Assembly: GCF_000022565.1 (NCBI RefSeq)
Contig: NC_012483.1
Span: 1,612,001 to 1,676,000 of the forward strand
Direction: 5' to 3'
Source: Acidobacterium capsulatum ATCC 51196
Lineage (GTDB): Bacteria; Acidobacteriota; Terriglobia; Terriglobales; Acidobacteriaceae
Length of the DNA: 64,000 nt
A program made the translations under genes and the position numbers. Under the pieces are notes generated by a model. The model saw nothing but the letters and a program-made list of their open reading frames with translations, made no database searches and was not told where the DNA came from. Positions 1 to 9,281 of the stretch are shown here, piece by piece; the stretch's first letter is position 1, and the number at the start of each line of letters is the position of its first letter.

Positions 1-107
1 GTGCGATCGAGCACCGTCGCCTTCGAGCCGGACTGCGCCATTGCCGCCGTTGCGGTGAGCGCCACGCCCACCAGAACCGCCATGCACCCACGAGAAAACA
101 GCTTCAT
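1..107 (-). CDS. N-terminal fragment of an exported protein (runs off the window)
   Basis: Only the first 35 codons are present. The ATG at 105-107 follows a strong ribosome site (GAGAGGGGG) on the minus strand. The product starts MKLFSRGCMAVL, continues with a hydrophobic core and ends in an AMA-Q type cleavage site, so it is a classical signal peptide. The mature protein lies outside the window and its function cannot be told. It lies 53 nt downstream of the CRTAC1 gene on the same strand and may be co-transcribed with it. Confidence 0.6.
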   Translation of the reverse strand, partial: MKLFSRGCMAVLVGVALTATAAMAQSGSKATVLDR

Positions 108-160
108 AATGCCCCCTCTCCAACGCATCGATTGTATTGCACTGAATCTCCGGGCACCTC

Positions 161-2014
161 TCAGGCCTTGAGGCCCGAGGGCTTCATCTCGCCGGTGATG
201 CCCTTCCCTTCCTCGATCGTATAAATGCGATCCACGGCCGGAATCTTCACATGCTCCACCGTGCCGCTCGGCCAGTGAATCTCCACGTCATCGATCGCCG
301 CCGCCTCGCCCAGTCCAAAGTGCAGCCGCGGATCATTCGACGAGAGGAAGCTGCCGCCGGCCATCTTGTCGCAGCGCTGGCGCAGGGTTCCGGTCTTCAC
401 ATACACCGATGCGCCCACCGCGTCGCGCGGGCTCTTCGGGCCGCCCACCAGGTTGAACTTCACCCAGTGGTTCGACGTCTCAAAGACATTCCGCATCAGC
501 ACCGGATGGCTGTCCATCACATTCACCACGACGTCGATCTTGCCCGTGTTGAAGAGGTCGCCAAAGGCCGCGCCGCGTGAGGCCATCACATCGGCGAGGC
601 TGGTGCCGATCACCGGCGGCACCAGGTTGAACTTCTTGCCGCCTTCGTTGTGAAACAGCAGCGGACGCTCGGCATACGTCATGCCCCAGTCATGCTCGTC
701 CACCTGCGGATACACATGGCCGTTCAGGTACATCAGGTCCTTCCAGCCGTCGTTGTCGTAGTCGATAAAGCCTACGCCCCAGCCCAGAAACGGAATGGTA
801 TCGCGGGCCGTACCAAGCTGGTAGCTCACATCGGTGAAGTTGGCCTGGCCGTCATTGTGATAGACCACAAAATAGTCGTCAGAGAAGTCGGTCGTCGCAA
901 TGTCGAGCCAGCCGTCATTGTCATAATCGGCCACCGCCATGCCCATGGTCGCGGTCTCGCGGCCATCCTGGTTCAGCGCAAAGCCCGAGGCATAGCTGTT
1001 GTCAGTGAACGTGCCGTTGCCGTTGTTGGTGTACAGATAGTTCGGCGTGGAATCGTCGGCAACAATCAGGTCCACCTTGCCCTTGTTGCTGAAATCGGCA
1101 AAGATGCCGCCAAAGCCGTAATAGGCGCTCGGATCGCTGACGCCCGCCTTTTTGCTGATGTCGGTGAAGGTGCCATCGCCGTTGTTCTGGAAGAGATGGT
1201 CCGTCTCGCCCTGCAAACCGCGCGGCCCGCACATGGTCGCCACGCCGCGATAGTTACAAAACGCGTAGGAGACGGCCTTCGAGCCGGACACCGGCGGATT
1301 GTTCAGGTCGTAATGAATGTAGCCCGGCACAAACAGATCGAGCTTGCCGTCGCCGTTGATATCGCCCCACGTCGCGCCTGTGGACCAGTTGCCCAGCGCC
1401 ACGCCGGCCTTCTCGGCAATGTCCGTGAAGGTGCCGTCGTGATTGTTCTTGTAGAGGCGATTCTTGCCGAAGTTAGTGACGTAGAGATCCGGCCAGCCAT
1501 CGTTGTCAAAGTCGGCCACCACCACGCCAAAGCCCCAGCGCTCATTGAGCACTCCGGCCTTTTCGGCCACATCGGTGAATGTGCCGTCGCGGTTGTTGTG
1601 AAACAGCGCGGCGCGCGGCTGCGGAGCCTTGCCATCCATCGCATCGTAGGTCGAGCCGTTCACCAGATAGATGTCGAGCCAGCCATCGTTGTCATAGTCG
1701 ATCAGCCCCACGCCCGAGCCGATGGTCTCAAGGATGAACTTCTTCTCCTTGGTGCCCATCACATGCGTGAAGGCATCGAGACCAGCCGCCTTGGTGGCGT
1801 TCTGGAAGACGATGGGGCCGCTCTTCACAAATCCGCCCGCGGTGATGGGGCGATGCTCCGCGTCATAGATCGCGGCATGCGCGCCGGCCGTCGAGCTGCC
1901 GCCTCCACTGCCGCCCGGCGTCTGCTGCGCCAGGCCGGGAATCGCGGACAGGTCAAGACCGGGCGCCACCATCGACGCCAGAAAACTCAAAGTAAACACA
2001 CGGCGGTTCACCAC
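161..2014 (-). CDS. Exported CRTAC1-family protein (FG-GAP/VCBS repeats with ASPIC/UnbV domain)
   Basis: The 617-residue protein begins with an Arg-Arg-containing export signal (residues 1-30), then carries at least seven FG-GAP/VCBS blade repeats with calcium-binding loops of the type DYDNDGWLDIY and DFDNDGWPDLY, each followed by NxDGTFTD. The last ~100 residues match the ASPIC/UnbV domain (VGASVYVKTG, SNDPRLHFGLG, VEIHWPSG). Such proteins are predicted extracytoplasmic beta-propellers; their biochemical role is not established. The start is GTG at 2012-2014, with GCGGGAGA upstream. The gene lies 67 nt downstream of the TPR cytochrome gene on the same strand, and this pairing suggests a shared periplasmic or surface function. 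Confidence 0.85.
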   Translation of the reverse strand: MVNRRVFTLSFLASMVAPGLDLSAIPGLAQQTPGGSGGGSSTAGAHAAIYDAEHRPITAGGFVKSGPIVFQNATKAAGLDAFTHVMGTKEKKFILETIGSGVGLIDYDNDGWLDIYLVNGSTYDAMDGKAPQPRAALFHNNRDGTFTDVAEKAGVLNERWGFGVVVADFDNDGWPDLYVTNFGKNRLYKNNHDGTFTDIAEKAGVALGNWSTGATWGDINGDGKLDLFVPGYIHYDLNNPPVSGSKAVSYAFCNYRGVATMCGPRGLQGETDHLFQNNGDGTFTDISKKAGVSDPSAYYGFGGIFADFSNKGKVDLIVADDSTPNYLYTNNGNGTFTDNSYASGFALNQDGRETATMGMAVADYDNDGWLDIATTDFSDDYFVVYHNDGQANFTDVSYQLGTARDTIPFLGWGVGFIDYDNDGWKDLMYLNGHVYPQVDEHDWGMTYAERPLLFHNEGGKKFNLVPPVIGTSLADVMASRGAAFGDLFNTGKIDVVVNVMDSHPVLMRNVFETSNHWVKFNLVGGPKSPRDAVGASVYVKTGTLRQRCDKMAGGSFLSSNDPRLHFGLGEAAAIDDVEIHWPSGTVEHVKIPAVDRIYTIEEGKGITGEMKPSGLKA

Positions 2015-2081
2015 TCAACAATCTCCCGCAATAAGAATGTCCATGACTGAGAAAAACAATACGACAGCGGGCAGGGAGCGC

Positions 2082-4337
2082 TCAACGCGCTCCTCCCTTG
2101 GCGACCGTTGCCGGTGGAGCGGTTTTGGCCGATGGCGTAGGCGAGTTCCAGGACTGCATGGCCTCGGCCTCAGTGTGTACATGCCACGGCACCGCCTCAT
2201 CGGCAATGGCCGGATGCTTCGCATAGTAGCTCTGCATGCCGATATCCGCCATCGGATCGAGCTTCTGGTCGGCGAAGAGCTTCTCCTGCTTGGCTGCCTC
2301 GGCCCGATTGCCCAGGCGGCTGTAGACGATGCCCAGAATGTAGTGCGCCGCCAGATCATTCGGATTGATCGACTGCACCGTCTGGTACTGCGCCTCTGCC
2401 AGCTTGTACTCATGCTGCTGGTAATAGCTGAAGCCCAGCTCGCGATGAATGTCTGACGAGAGCGGGAAGAGCGTGGCCGCCTTCTTCAAATCGGCAATCG
2501 CCTCGGGCACCTTGGCCTGATTGCGGAAGGTGAGCGCCTGCCAGTAGAGCGTGCGCGCACTGTCAGGATTCATCGCCAGAGCCTTGGCCAGGTACTGCGC
2601 CGCCTCGGGATACTTCTCCCAGTTGTAGTACGCAATGCCAATGTTGGCCCAGGCGCGGTCATAGTCCGGCCGCATCTTGGCCACCTGCTCAAAGGCATAC
2701 ACGGCCTCGCCATACTGCTGCTGGCTCAGCAGAGTGATGCCGAAGTCGTTCCACCGCATCCAGTCGGGGTTGTCGCCCGGCTTGGGCGGCACCGGCTTGT
2801 TCTGGCCCAGGTAAAGCGTGCGCGTGCGCGAGGCCATCACAGTCACGGGCAGCGGCTTGTGCCCTGTGCCCAGCACCCAGTTGGCAAACACCTGATCGAA
2901 GTGACGGTAGTTCACCTTGGCCGTGACGGTGAAGGGGCCAGGATCGCCCTCGGGAATCTGGAACTGGTAGCGCACCAGCGTCGAGCTGCCCGACTGAATG
3001 GTGTAGCCCACCGCATTGGTGTGCTTGAGCCAGACCTCGTGATGCTGCAGCAGATTTCCCTGCGCATCGAGCATCTGCGCCACAAAGCTGTGCGCGTTCG
3101 GGTCCACGTAACCATTCGGCAGAATGCCGCCACTGTTCATCACCACGCGGCCATGCGCATCCTTGACGACAAACTGCACCCAGCTTTCCAGAATGTCGCG
3201 CTGCTCCGGCACCAGCGAGTGGCCAATGCCTTTGTTCTGAATCACGACCGCCAGTTGCACATTGTCGCCGGGCTTGAGCGTGAAGCCGGTCGAGCCGAGC
3301 GGGCCGGTCCATTGCTGATCCTTATTGAGGCGAACGGCAAAGAGATCCACATTCAACCGGTCATGCTGCAGGTTCTTGACCGTCTCGGCATACTGCTTCT
3401 TGTCATGGAAGTAGACCGGCACAGCCGTATTCCCGCCAATCCAGCGGTGTGACATGATCATGCCATTCTTCTTCGAGTAGTCCGGCAGCGAGGTCCGCAC
3501 CAGGTCCATATGGCAGTTCTGGCACACCAGGTGCGGCTTGGTGTAGAAGGGCAGCGGCGACTCGTGCGAGAACGATGAATGCTGCCACTCGTCATAGAGC
3601 GTGATCGCCGGCAGCCACTTGTAATGGTTGAGCGTGCGCGGCAAATCGGCCTCATGGCACGCCGCGCAATATTGCGGCGACTTGTAGAAGGGCTTCATCA
3701 CGGCCGCAATGTGGCGCTGCACGTGAGCCATGATCTCGCTGTAGGGCACCTCGCCGGGAATCGGCTTGCCATTCGCGTCGAGCAGCGCCGAAGGCGTGCC
3801 CATCACATAAGAACCGATGCCGTAGGTGGGCTTCACTTCCGCAATGGAGTGGCACACCGAGCAGGTGACGCCCTCGTTGTTGTACCAGGTGGCGTGCGTG
3901 TATTTGTCCGGCGTCAGGCTGCCGGAGAGCAGCGCGATGGGATTGTGGCAGGCCTCGCAGTGCCGCGCATAGGCCACGCCTTTGGTGTGCTTGAGCAGGT
4001 CTACATTCTTGACGTAGTAGGGCTCGCGGAACGAGTTCGAATGCAGCGAAGCGCGCCACTGATGATAGCTGGCCTGGTGGCAATGGCCGCAGTACTCTGC
4101 CGTCGGGAATGCGCCCGGCTGAATGAACTGGCCGCTCTGTGTGCTCGCATAGCTCGGCGAGAATGGCTTGTCAGAGCCGAAGGGGTACTGATAATTCTTG
4201 CTGACCGCCGCCGAATATTGCGTCTGCGGCGTCGCCGGGCGGCTGCCCGCGTGCGTGGGCCGCAGAAAGAGAAACGTGCAGCCTGCGAATAGAAGGAGTG
4301 CGGTACCGGCCTGAAAAAGTGTCCTGCGAAACTGCAT
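2082..4337 (-). CDS. Multiheme c-type cytochrome with C-terminal TPR repeats
   Basis: The start at 4337 (MQFRRTLFQAG) has GGGAAGA upstream and opens a signal peptide/anchor; an ATG further upstream (4430) lacks this support. Residues ~75-320 contain five CXXCH heme-binding motifs (CGHCH, CEACH, CSVCH, CAACH, CQNCH), resembling the cytochrome c554 type. A beta-rich middle section follows, then about five tetratricopeptide repeats (for example WANIGIAYYNWEKYPEAAQYLAKAL). The 751-residue protein is predicted to be periplasmic and to move electrons, with the TPRs binding a partner. It is the first gene of a likely operon with the CRTAC1 protein. The electron donor and acceptor cannot be read from the sequence. 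Confidence 0.85.
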   Translation of the reverse strand: MQFRRTLFQAGTALLLFAGCTFLFLRPTHAGSRPATPQTQYSAAVSKNYQYPFGSDKPFSPSYASTQSGQFIQPGAFPTAEYCGHCHQASYHQWRASLHSNSFREPYYVKNVDLLKHTKGVAYARHCEACHNPIALLSGSLTPDKYTHATWYNNEGVTCSVCHSIAEVKPTYGIGSYVMGTPSALLDANGKPIPGEVPYSEIMAHVQRHIAAVMKPFYKSPQYCAACHEADLPRTLNHYKWLPAITLYDEWQHSSFSHESPLPFYTKPHLVCQNCHMDLVRTSLPDYSKKNGMIMSHRWIGGNTAVPVYFHDKKQYAETVKNLQHDRLNVDLFAVRLNKDQQWTGPLGSTGFTLKPGDNVQLAVVIQNKGIGHSLVPEQRDILESWVQFVVKDAHGRVVMNSGGILPNGYVDPNAHSFVAQMLDAQGNLLQHHEVWLKHTNAVGYTIQSGSSTLVRYQFQIPEGDPGPFTVTAKVNYRHFDQVFANWVLGTGHKPLPVTVMASRTRTLYLGQNKPVPPKPGDNPDWMRWNDFGITLLSQQQYGEAVYAFEQVAKMRPDYDRAWANIGIAYYNWEKYPEAAQYLAKALAMNPDSARTLYWQALTFRNQAKVPEAIADLKKAATLFPLSSDIHRELGFSYYQQHEYKLAEAQYQTVQSINPNDLAAHYILGIVYSRLGNRAEAAKQEKLFADQKLDPMADIGMQSYYAKHPAIADEAVPWHVHTEAEAMQSWNSPTPSAKTAPPATVAKGGAR

Positions 4338-4543
4338 ATTTCTTCCCTGTTTTGGTGGTGGCTTCTTGAAAAATCGATTCGGGATTACGCAGAGCAGGGT
4401 ACAGGAGGCCCACAACGGCGGGCAATGCAAAAGTTGCCGAAAACCCGCGAAAACATTGAGGATTTAACTCTCCACCCAGTGATCGATGCGGTAATCAACC
4501 AAAAGGTGGAGATGGTATTCCTCCCCTGGTGGGGAGCAGTACC

Positions 4544-5875
4544 ATGAGGAGTATGAATCGCTTTCAAGTTGTGCTTGCCACCGCGCTCGCCGCGCCGGTT
4601 TTGGCGGCGTCTGGTTTTGCGCAAAGTCTGCCGCCGGTTCCCGGCTCTCAGGTCATCAACATTACGCCCACGCCCGGAACCTTCACTGAGCCCGGCGTGG
4701 CCGTGAATCCGAACAATCCCAAACAGGTGGTGGTGGTTTTGCAGTACACCGCCAAGGCCGCCTACACCGAGGACGGCGGCCAGACCTGGCATCTGGACAG
4801 CACCGGCGTCGCGCCGCTCAACTACCGCATGTCCGGCGATGTGTCCGTAGCCTTTGACAACAAGGGCCACGCCATCATGGACTGCATTGCCTTCGACAAG
4901 CTGGGCAGCTTCAACTACTGGGGCCATGGAGCCACGCGCAACGGCATCTTTCAGCGCCGCTCGCTCGACGGCGGCAAGACCTGGGAGACGCAACTGCGCA
5001 CCGTAAGCGCGTTCCCGACGAAGCCGGGAATTCCCTTTGAGGACAAGCCGTACATCGTGGCCGATGACAGTCCGCAGAGCCCCCATGCCGGCAATCTCTA
5101 TGTGGGCTGGACGCGCTGGACGCTGACCGACTCACGCATGCTCTTCTCGCGCTCGACCGATGACGGCGTGAAGTGGAGCAAGCCCATTGAGATTTCCCAG
5201 ACGCGCGGCCTGCCTCGCGATGACAACGGCGCATTGGAAGGCTTTGATGGCGTCGTGGGGCCAAAGGGTACGCTTTATGGCGTCTGGTCCGCCGATGACG
5301 AGATCGTGCTGACCGAGTCGCACGACGGCGGCAAGACCTTCACGCCCTCGCGCAACATCGTTCACACCGCGCCGACGATGTTTGCCGTCGATGGCATGGA
5401 CCGCGCGAATGGATTCCCGCAGATTGCCGATGACCCGAAGAATGGCGAACTCTACGTCACCTGGAGCGATTATCGCAACGGCGATGTGGACATCTTTTTG
5501 TCGCGCTCGACCGATCATGGCGCGACCTGGAGCGCCCCGGTGAAGGTGAACAATGACCCGAAGCATGATGGGGCCGATCACTTCTTCCAGTGGCTGGCCG
5601 TCGATCCCGTAACGGGCGCGGTGAATGTGGTGTTCTATGACCGCCGCGAAAACCCTCACAAGCAGATCGTGGTGCTGGCCCGCTCGACCGACCACGGCGC
5701 AACCTTCAACAACTACGCCTGGACCAACACGCCCTTCAGCGGGAAAGACGTCTTCATGGGCGACTACCTCGGCCTCGCCGCGTATGGCGGCAAGGTGTAC
5801 GGAGCGTGGCCGGTGCATCCGCAGGGCGCAAAGGGCACGATTCTGCAGATTGGCGAGGCCAACTTCAACAAGTAA
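4544..5875 (+). CDS. Exported Asp-box (BNR/sialidase-like) beta-propeller protein
   Basis: The 443-residue product starts at ATG 4544, preceded by GGGGAG at 4531-4536; a GTG at 4529 and an ATG at 4553 are less well placed. A signal peptide ends at FAQS. Six or more Asp-box motifs of the S-x-D-x-G-x-T-W type are spaced through the chain (EDGGQTW, LDGGKTW, TDDGVKW, HDGGKTF, TDHGATW, TDHGATF), predicting a sialidase-type beta-propeller. The Arg triad and Tyr-Glu pair of true sialidases were not identified, so the catalytic role is unproven. It is divergent from the cytochrome operon, with a 206-bp shared upstream region. Confidence 0.8.
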   Translation: MRSMNRFQVVLATALAAPVLAASGFAQSLPPVPGSQVINITPTPGTFTEPGVAVNPNNPKQVVVVLQYTAKAAYTEDGGQTWHLDSTGVAPLNYRMSGDVSVAFDNKGHAIMDCIAFDKLGSFNYWGHGATRNGIFQRRSLDGGKTWETQLRTVSAFPTKPGIPFEDKPYIVADDSPQSPHAGNLYVGWTRWTLTDSRMLFSRSTDDGVKWSKPIEISQTRGLPRDDNGALEGFDGVVGPKGTLYGVWSADDEIVLTESHDGGKTFTPSRNIVHTAPTMFAVDGMDRANGFPQIADDPKNGELYVTWSDYRNGDVDIFLSRSTDHGATWSAPVKVNNDPKHDGADHFFQWLAVDPVTGAVNVVFYDRRENPHKQIVVLARSTDHGATFNNYAWTNTPFSGKDVFMGDYLGLAAYGGKVYGAWPVHPQGAKGTILQIGEANFNK

Positions 5876-5895
5876 CTTTCACGCGAGCAAATAAG

Positions 5896-5936
5896 AAATC
5901 CCCACTCCGGCGGCTGCTTTGCCGGGGTGGGGATTT
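5896..5936. terminator. Bidirectional hairpin terminator
   Basis: A long stem (AAATCCCCAC...GTGGGGATTT with an inner CCGGC/GCCGG) is followed by ATTTTGTTTTG on the plus strand and flanked by AT-rich sequence on the other side. It sits between two convergent genes and can serve both. Confidence 0.75.
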
Positions 5937-5977
5937 TGTTTTGCGCGAGACAACGGGTCAGGCTCAACGCGCTTGCA

Positions 5978-8900
5978 TTAACGAGTCATCAGGTAATGCA
6001 TCTGCTGCTCGATTTCGGCAATGGCGACCGGCTCCAGATGGTGGCTGGCCAGCGCGGCATTCAATTGCTTGAGCGAGCCATGCTTCACCTGCTGCCACTC
6101 GGCAGACTGCTCCTCCACCTCGTGCGTGGCACGCTTGCCGAGCGTGAGCGCCTGATCGGTCGGCGTGCGGTCGCCGCTCTCGATGGCGCTGAGCACAGCC
6201 AGCAGCTCGCCGTTGGACTTGGCGAGGCCGCCGCGATCATGGCCCGGCCGCACTTTGCCTTCGACAAGCTGGTTGAGCGTGAGTTGCACGGCCTCGACCT
6301 GCGGCAGCAGGCCGGCGGTGGCGACTTCCGGCTTCTTCGCCAGATCGTCGAGCTTCTGCCGCACAGAGTTCACCTCGGCGAGCGCCTTGCGGCTGACCAG
6401 CGTCATGGCAAAGATGCGCTGCGCCGCCGTGAACTGCGCCTGCAGTTCGGCCGGGGTGGCCGGGCTGTTGGGGTCCATGAGGACGGTGAGCGGCTGGGTC
6501 TGGCTGTGGCCATCCACGGTGAGCGTCACCGTGTAGTCGCCGGGCAGCACGCGCGGTCCCTTCGGCGCGCCATCGCCTGCATCGTCGTCATCGTTCTTCG
6601 GCTTGGCTCCGGCGGCCGCCCATTGCAGGTCCCACACGAAGCGGTGCTCGCCCGGCGTGCTGAGAATGCGCTGCGGCTTGGGGAACCAGCGCGCCGCGAT
6701 GGGCTGCGGCGGCTCCGGAGGCGGAGGCGGCTCGTTGCTGCGATAGCTGCGCACCACCTGCCCGCTGGCATCGCGAATGGTCAGCGTGACCAGCGATGCC
6801 TTGGCCGGCAGATAGTAGTCGAGAATGGCGCCGTTCGGCGGATTCTTTGCAGTCGGCTCCTCGGGCGGCAGTGGCGTGCCGGGGAAGGCGTCATTGTCGA
6901 TGCGGTAGGCCGGCTCAGGCTGGAAGAGCAGCGGCTTCTGCGTGGATGTAGCCGCGCTGAGCTGGCGCAGCGGCGTCATGTCGTCGAGAATCCAGAGCGA
7001 GCGGCCATGCGTGGCCACGACAAGATCGTTGTCATGCACCGTCATGTCGCGCACTGAACTGGTGGGCAGATTCAACTGCAGCGGCTGCCAGTGATTGCCG
7101 TTGTTGAAGCTGACGTAGATGCCGTATTCGGTGCCGGCAAAGAGCAGGCCCGGCGTCTTGGGGTCTTCACGCACGGCGCGCACAAAGTGCCCGGCGGGAA
7201 TTCCGGTGGTGACGAGCTTCCAGCTCTTGCCGTAGTCCTCTGTGCGGTAGATGTAGGGCGCATCGTCCATCATGCGATGGCGATCGACCGCGGCCCAGGC
7301 TTCGCCGGGGTGGAAGTTAGATGCCTCGATCAGCGAAATCTTGCTCCACGGCTTCAGGCCCGGCGGCGTGACATTCTTCCAGTGCTGGCCGCCGTCGGTG
7401 GTGAGGTAGATGAGGCCCGTGTCGCTGCCCGACCATATCTCCTGCGCGTTCACGGGCGAGGGCGCAATGGTGTAGACGACGCCATAGCCTTCCTGGATGG
7501 CCTCTTCGGGCGTGGGCGTCACACCGGGTTTCGGAGTCAGCTTCGGCGTAGCCGCGCCGGTGAGGTCGGGGCTGATTTTGGTCCAGTGCAGGCCGCCGTC
7601 CTCGGTCTTCATGACATATTGCGTACCGAGGTAAAGCGCCTTCTTGTCCACGGGCGAGAAGACGAGCACCGGCGTCCACGGGTCACGGTACAGGTGCGCG
7701 TAGATGGGGCTCTCTTCAAAGCCCGCGCCGGGTCGCGGCGAAATGTCCTGACTGAGCGCTGTCTTGCGGTTCCAACGCGTGACGGTGCCGTAGGTGTCCG
7801 TCTCATAGACGATGTTCGAGTTCAGCGGATCGGGCGCCATGTAGCCCGCCTCGCTGCCGCCGGCCGGGAACCAGTCGCGGGGCGTGATCTGCAGATGATT
7901 GGTGCGGCTGTAGACGCCGAGGCTGCCGCTGTCCTGCTGCGCGGCGTAGACCACGTAAGGAAACTCGTTGTCGGTGATGACGTGATAGAGCTGCGCAGTG
8001 GGCTGGTTATACCAGGTGCTCCAGCTCTTGCCATAGTCCAGGCTGATGGTAGTGCCCTGGTCGGTGCCGAGAATCATCGAGCCGGGATTCTTCGGGTCCA
8101 CCCAGAGCTGATGATAGTCATCGCCGCCCGGAGCGCCGCGAATGATCGTGATGGTTTTGCCGCCATCGGTCGAGCCATAGAGCGCGACGTTGGGAATGTA
8201 GATGTCGTTCGCATGCTCAGGATCGACGGTGATGGAGTCGAAGTACCATTGTCGGCTGGTGAGGCGCGCATCGGCGTTGATGAGCGTCCAGTCGTTGCCC
8301 CCGTCATCGGAGCGGTAGAGGCCGCCGTCTTTAGCCGAGATGAGCGCGTAGACACGCCGGCCATGCGCGGCCACGGCGACGCCGACGCGGCCCCACGGCT
8401 GCGCGGGCAGGCCGTGGCCGCTGAGTTCGGTCCAGTGGGCACCGCTGTCCGTCGAGCGATAGAGGCCGGTGCCGGGCCCGGGGATGGGCGGATAGGCGCT
8501 CCACGGCGGACGATGCGCGTTCCATGTGCCGGCGAAGAGCACGCTCGGCTTGTCCTGGGCGATGGCGAGGTCAGAGATGCCCACGCTGGGGCCCTTGTCG
8601 AGCACATGCTGCCAGGTGCGGCCGCCGTCAGTCGATTTGTAGACGCCGCGCTCGGCGCTGGGGCCGTAGGCGTCGCCGAGCACGCCCACATAAACAATGT
8701 TGGCGCTGCTGGGATCAATGACAATGCGGCTGATCTGTTTGGCATGCGCCAGGCCCATGTGCTGCCAGCTCTTGCCCGCGTCGGTGGACTTCCAGACGCC
8801 ATCGCCGGAGGCGAGGTCAGAGCGGATATCGGATTCGCCGGTGCCGACGTAGAGGGTGTTCGGGTCAGAGGGCGCGACCGCGAGGGCCCCAATGGAGGCC

Positions 8901-9163
8901 ACCGGCTTGTGGTTGAAGATGGGCTTCCACACGGTACCGGCGTCGGTGGTCTTCCAGACGCCGCCATCGACCGAGCCGAAGTAGAAGGTGGTGTTGTTGC
9001 CGGGCACTCCAGTCACGGCGACAACGCGGCCCGCGCGAAAGGGGCCAATCAGACGCCAGTGCAGACCAGAGAACATTTGCGGAGGCACGGTTTGCCCCGA
9101 AGCAAACAGGGGCGCGCAAAGCAGAAGAGCAGCGGCAGAACGCAGGCAGTTTCTAAAAAGCAT
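5978..9163 (-). CDS. Large exported Asp-box/sortilin-like beta-propeller protein (paralogue 1)
   Basis: The start is placed at 9163 because the signal peptide (MLFRNCLRSAAALLLCAPLFASGQ) begins there; no strong ribosome site is visible. The 1,061-residue protein has many Asp-box motifs (TDAGTVW, TDAGKSW, TDGGRTW, TDSGAHW, DDGGNDW, DYGKSW, EDGGLHW, TDGGQHW) across residues ~50-720, as in VPS10/sortilin and oligoxyloglucan-hydrolase-like propellers. A C-terminal region of ~300 residues follows, with a PDG-type beta domain and helices. Proteins of this layout are common in acidobacteria and are often listed as glycosyl hydrolases, but no catalytic residues are assignable. Its divergent neighbour at 9282 is a full-length paralogue. 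Confidence 0.8.
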   Translation of the reverse strand: MLFRNCLRSAAALLLCAPLFASGQTVPPQMFSGLHWRLIGPFRAGRVVAVTGVPGNNTTFYFGSVDGGVWKTTDAGTVWKPIFNHKPVASIGALAVAPSDPNTLYVGTGESDIRSDLASGDGVWKSTDAGKSWQHMGLAHAKQISRIVIDPSSANIVYVGVLGDAYGPSAERGVYKSTDGGRTWQHVLDKGPSVGISDLAIAQDKPSVLFAGTWNAHRPPWSAYPPIPGPGTGLYRSTDSGAHWTELSGHGLPAQPWGRVGVAVAAHGRRVYALISAKDGGLYRSDDGGNDWTLINADARLTSRQWYFDSITVDPEHANDIYIPNVALYGSTDGGKTITIIRGAPGGDDYHQLWVDPKNPGSMILGTDQGTTISLDYGKSWSTWYNQPTAQLYHVITDNEFPYVVYAAQQDSGSLGVYSRTNHLQITPRDWFPAGGSEAGYMAPDPLNSNIVYETDTYGTVTRWNRKTALSQDISPRPGAGFEESPIYAHLYRDPWTPVLVFSPVDKKALYLGTQYVMKTEDGGLHWTKISPDLTGAATPKLTPKPGVTPTPEEAIQEGYGVVYTIAPSPVNAQEIWSGSDTGLIYLTTDGGQHWKNVTPPGLKPWSKISLIEASNFHPGEAWAAVDRHRMMDDAPYIYRTEDYGKSWKLVTTGIPAGHFVRAVREDPKTPGLLFAGTEYGIYVSFNNGNHWQPLQLNLPTSSVRDMTVHDNDLVVATHGRSLWILDDMTPLRQLSAATSTQKPLLFQPEPAYRIDNDAFPGTPLPPEEPTAKNPPNGAILDYYLPAKASLVTLTIRDASGQVVRSYRSNEPPPPPEPPQPIAARWFPKPQRILSTPGEHRFVWDLQWAAAGAKPKNDDDDAGDGAPKGPRVLPGDYTVTLTVDGHSQTQPLTVLMDPNSPATPAELQAQFTAAQRIFAMTLVSRKALAEVNSVRQKLDDLAKKPEVATAGLLPQVEAVQLTLNQLVEGKVRPGHDRGGLAKSNGELLAVLSAIESGDRTPTDQALTLGKRATHEVEEQSAEWQQVKHGSLKQLNAALASHHLEPVAIAEIEQQMHYLMTR

Positions 9164-9281
9164 CGTGGAATGATTTAATCTTGAGTCCCGGAAAATATCA
9201 AAGCCTCTCACGGGTTGAGCAGTTGGTAACGCTGTGAGCAGCTCGCCGGGCCAGCACATTTCAATTTTGGAGCTGCCTCTG

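Noticed and set aside
7091-9178. 695-codon open frame antisense to the Asp-box protein
   Set aside because: It is a mirror of the GC-rich codon pattern of the real gene on the other strand; the translation has no domain or signal peptide. The same holds for long antisense frames at 650-2050, 10161-12431 and 42731-44278.
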